This document shows, piece by piece, positions 5,372-5,389 of a stretch of 5,389 nt of DNA (within the stretch, counting starts at the first letter, position 1; every line of letters starts with the position of its first letter). The notes beneath the pieces are model-generated. The model was given only the letters and a program-made list of their open reading frames with translations, did not search any database and was not told the origin of the DNA. The DNA is taken from NCBI GenBank assembly GCA_017463035.1, contig JAFTPY010000196.1, forward strand, positions 1-5,389, read 5' to 3'. This DNA is from Lachnospiraceae bacterium (GTDB taxonomy: Bacteria > Bacillota > Clostridia > Lachnospirales > Lachnospiraceae). Both the position numbers and the translations under genes were made by a program.

Positions 5372-5389
5372 AAGTCTAACATCCTACAC

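Larger units (their letters stand above)
5168..5389. other. Non-coding tail after the atp operon
   Basis: These 222 bases hold no gene I can support on either strand. Short frames exist (for example ATG 5168 to TGA 5263) but lack ribosome sites and recognisable sequence. The segment has several inverted repeats, listed separately, and its base pattern looks unlike the atp genes. I have a faint impression that similar stretches recur between genes in Lachnospiraceae, which would make it a dispersed intergenic repeat. No search was run to test this. Confidence 0.5.

Noticed and set aside
4765..5382. Long - strand frame (205 codons) opposite atpC and the tail
   Set aside because: Most of it is antisense to atpC and the terminator stem. 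The protein resembles no known family, and the frame is best explained as a shadow of atpC codon usage.

Overview
The window holds the distal end of a bacterial F-type ATP synthase operon, all on the + strand: the 3' end of atpF (b), then atpH (delta), atpA (alpha), atpG (gamma), atpD (beta) and atpC (epsilon). A clear intrinsic terminator follows atpC, and about 220 bases beyond it contain no convincing gene. The F-H-A-G-D-C order is the classical bacterial one. Protein style (for example the alpha N-terminus MNLRPEEISS), AGGAG-like ribosome binding sites, TTG starts and moderate base composition suggest an anaerobic Firmicute of class Clostridia, probably Lachnospiraceae. That placement is recognition, not a database result.

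Layout: atpF C-terminus (2-136) overlaps the family-type start of atpH (124). atpH is followed by a 94-base gap with a hairpin, then atpA (770-2278), a 32-base gap, and atpG (2311-3177). A 106-base gap with two strong inverted repeats precedes atpD (best start 3284). A 27-base gap leads to atpC (4709-5128), with the terminator at about 5135-5167. The tail at 5168-5389 carries an inverted-repeat-bounded structured segment that looks like an intergenic repeat rather than a gene.

Together the products build the F1 catalytic head (alpha3 beta3 gamma epsilon) and its peripheral stalk (b and delta). The catalytic residues of alpha and beta are intact. The membrane a and c subunits lie upstream, outside the window, so ion specificity (H+ or Na+) cannot be read here.

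The main anomaly is in atpH. The conserved N-terminus is present from the ATG at 124, but codon 7 is an amber stop (142-144), and the frame continues with normal delta sequence. Either this is a sequencing or assembly error or a recent nonsense mutation, or delta is made by readthrough or by reinitiation at TTG 160, which has a GGAG five bases upstream. I see no new multi-gene system. The other points of interest are TTG starts on both three-copy subunits, structured leaders before those same two genes, and the inverted-repeat tail.
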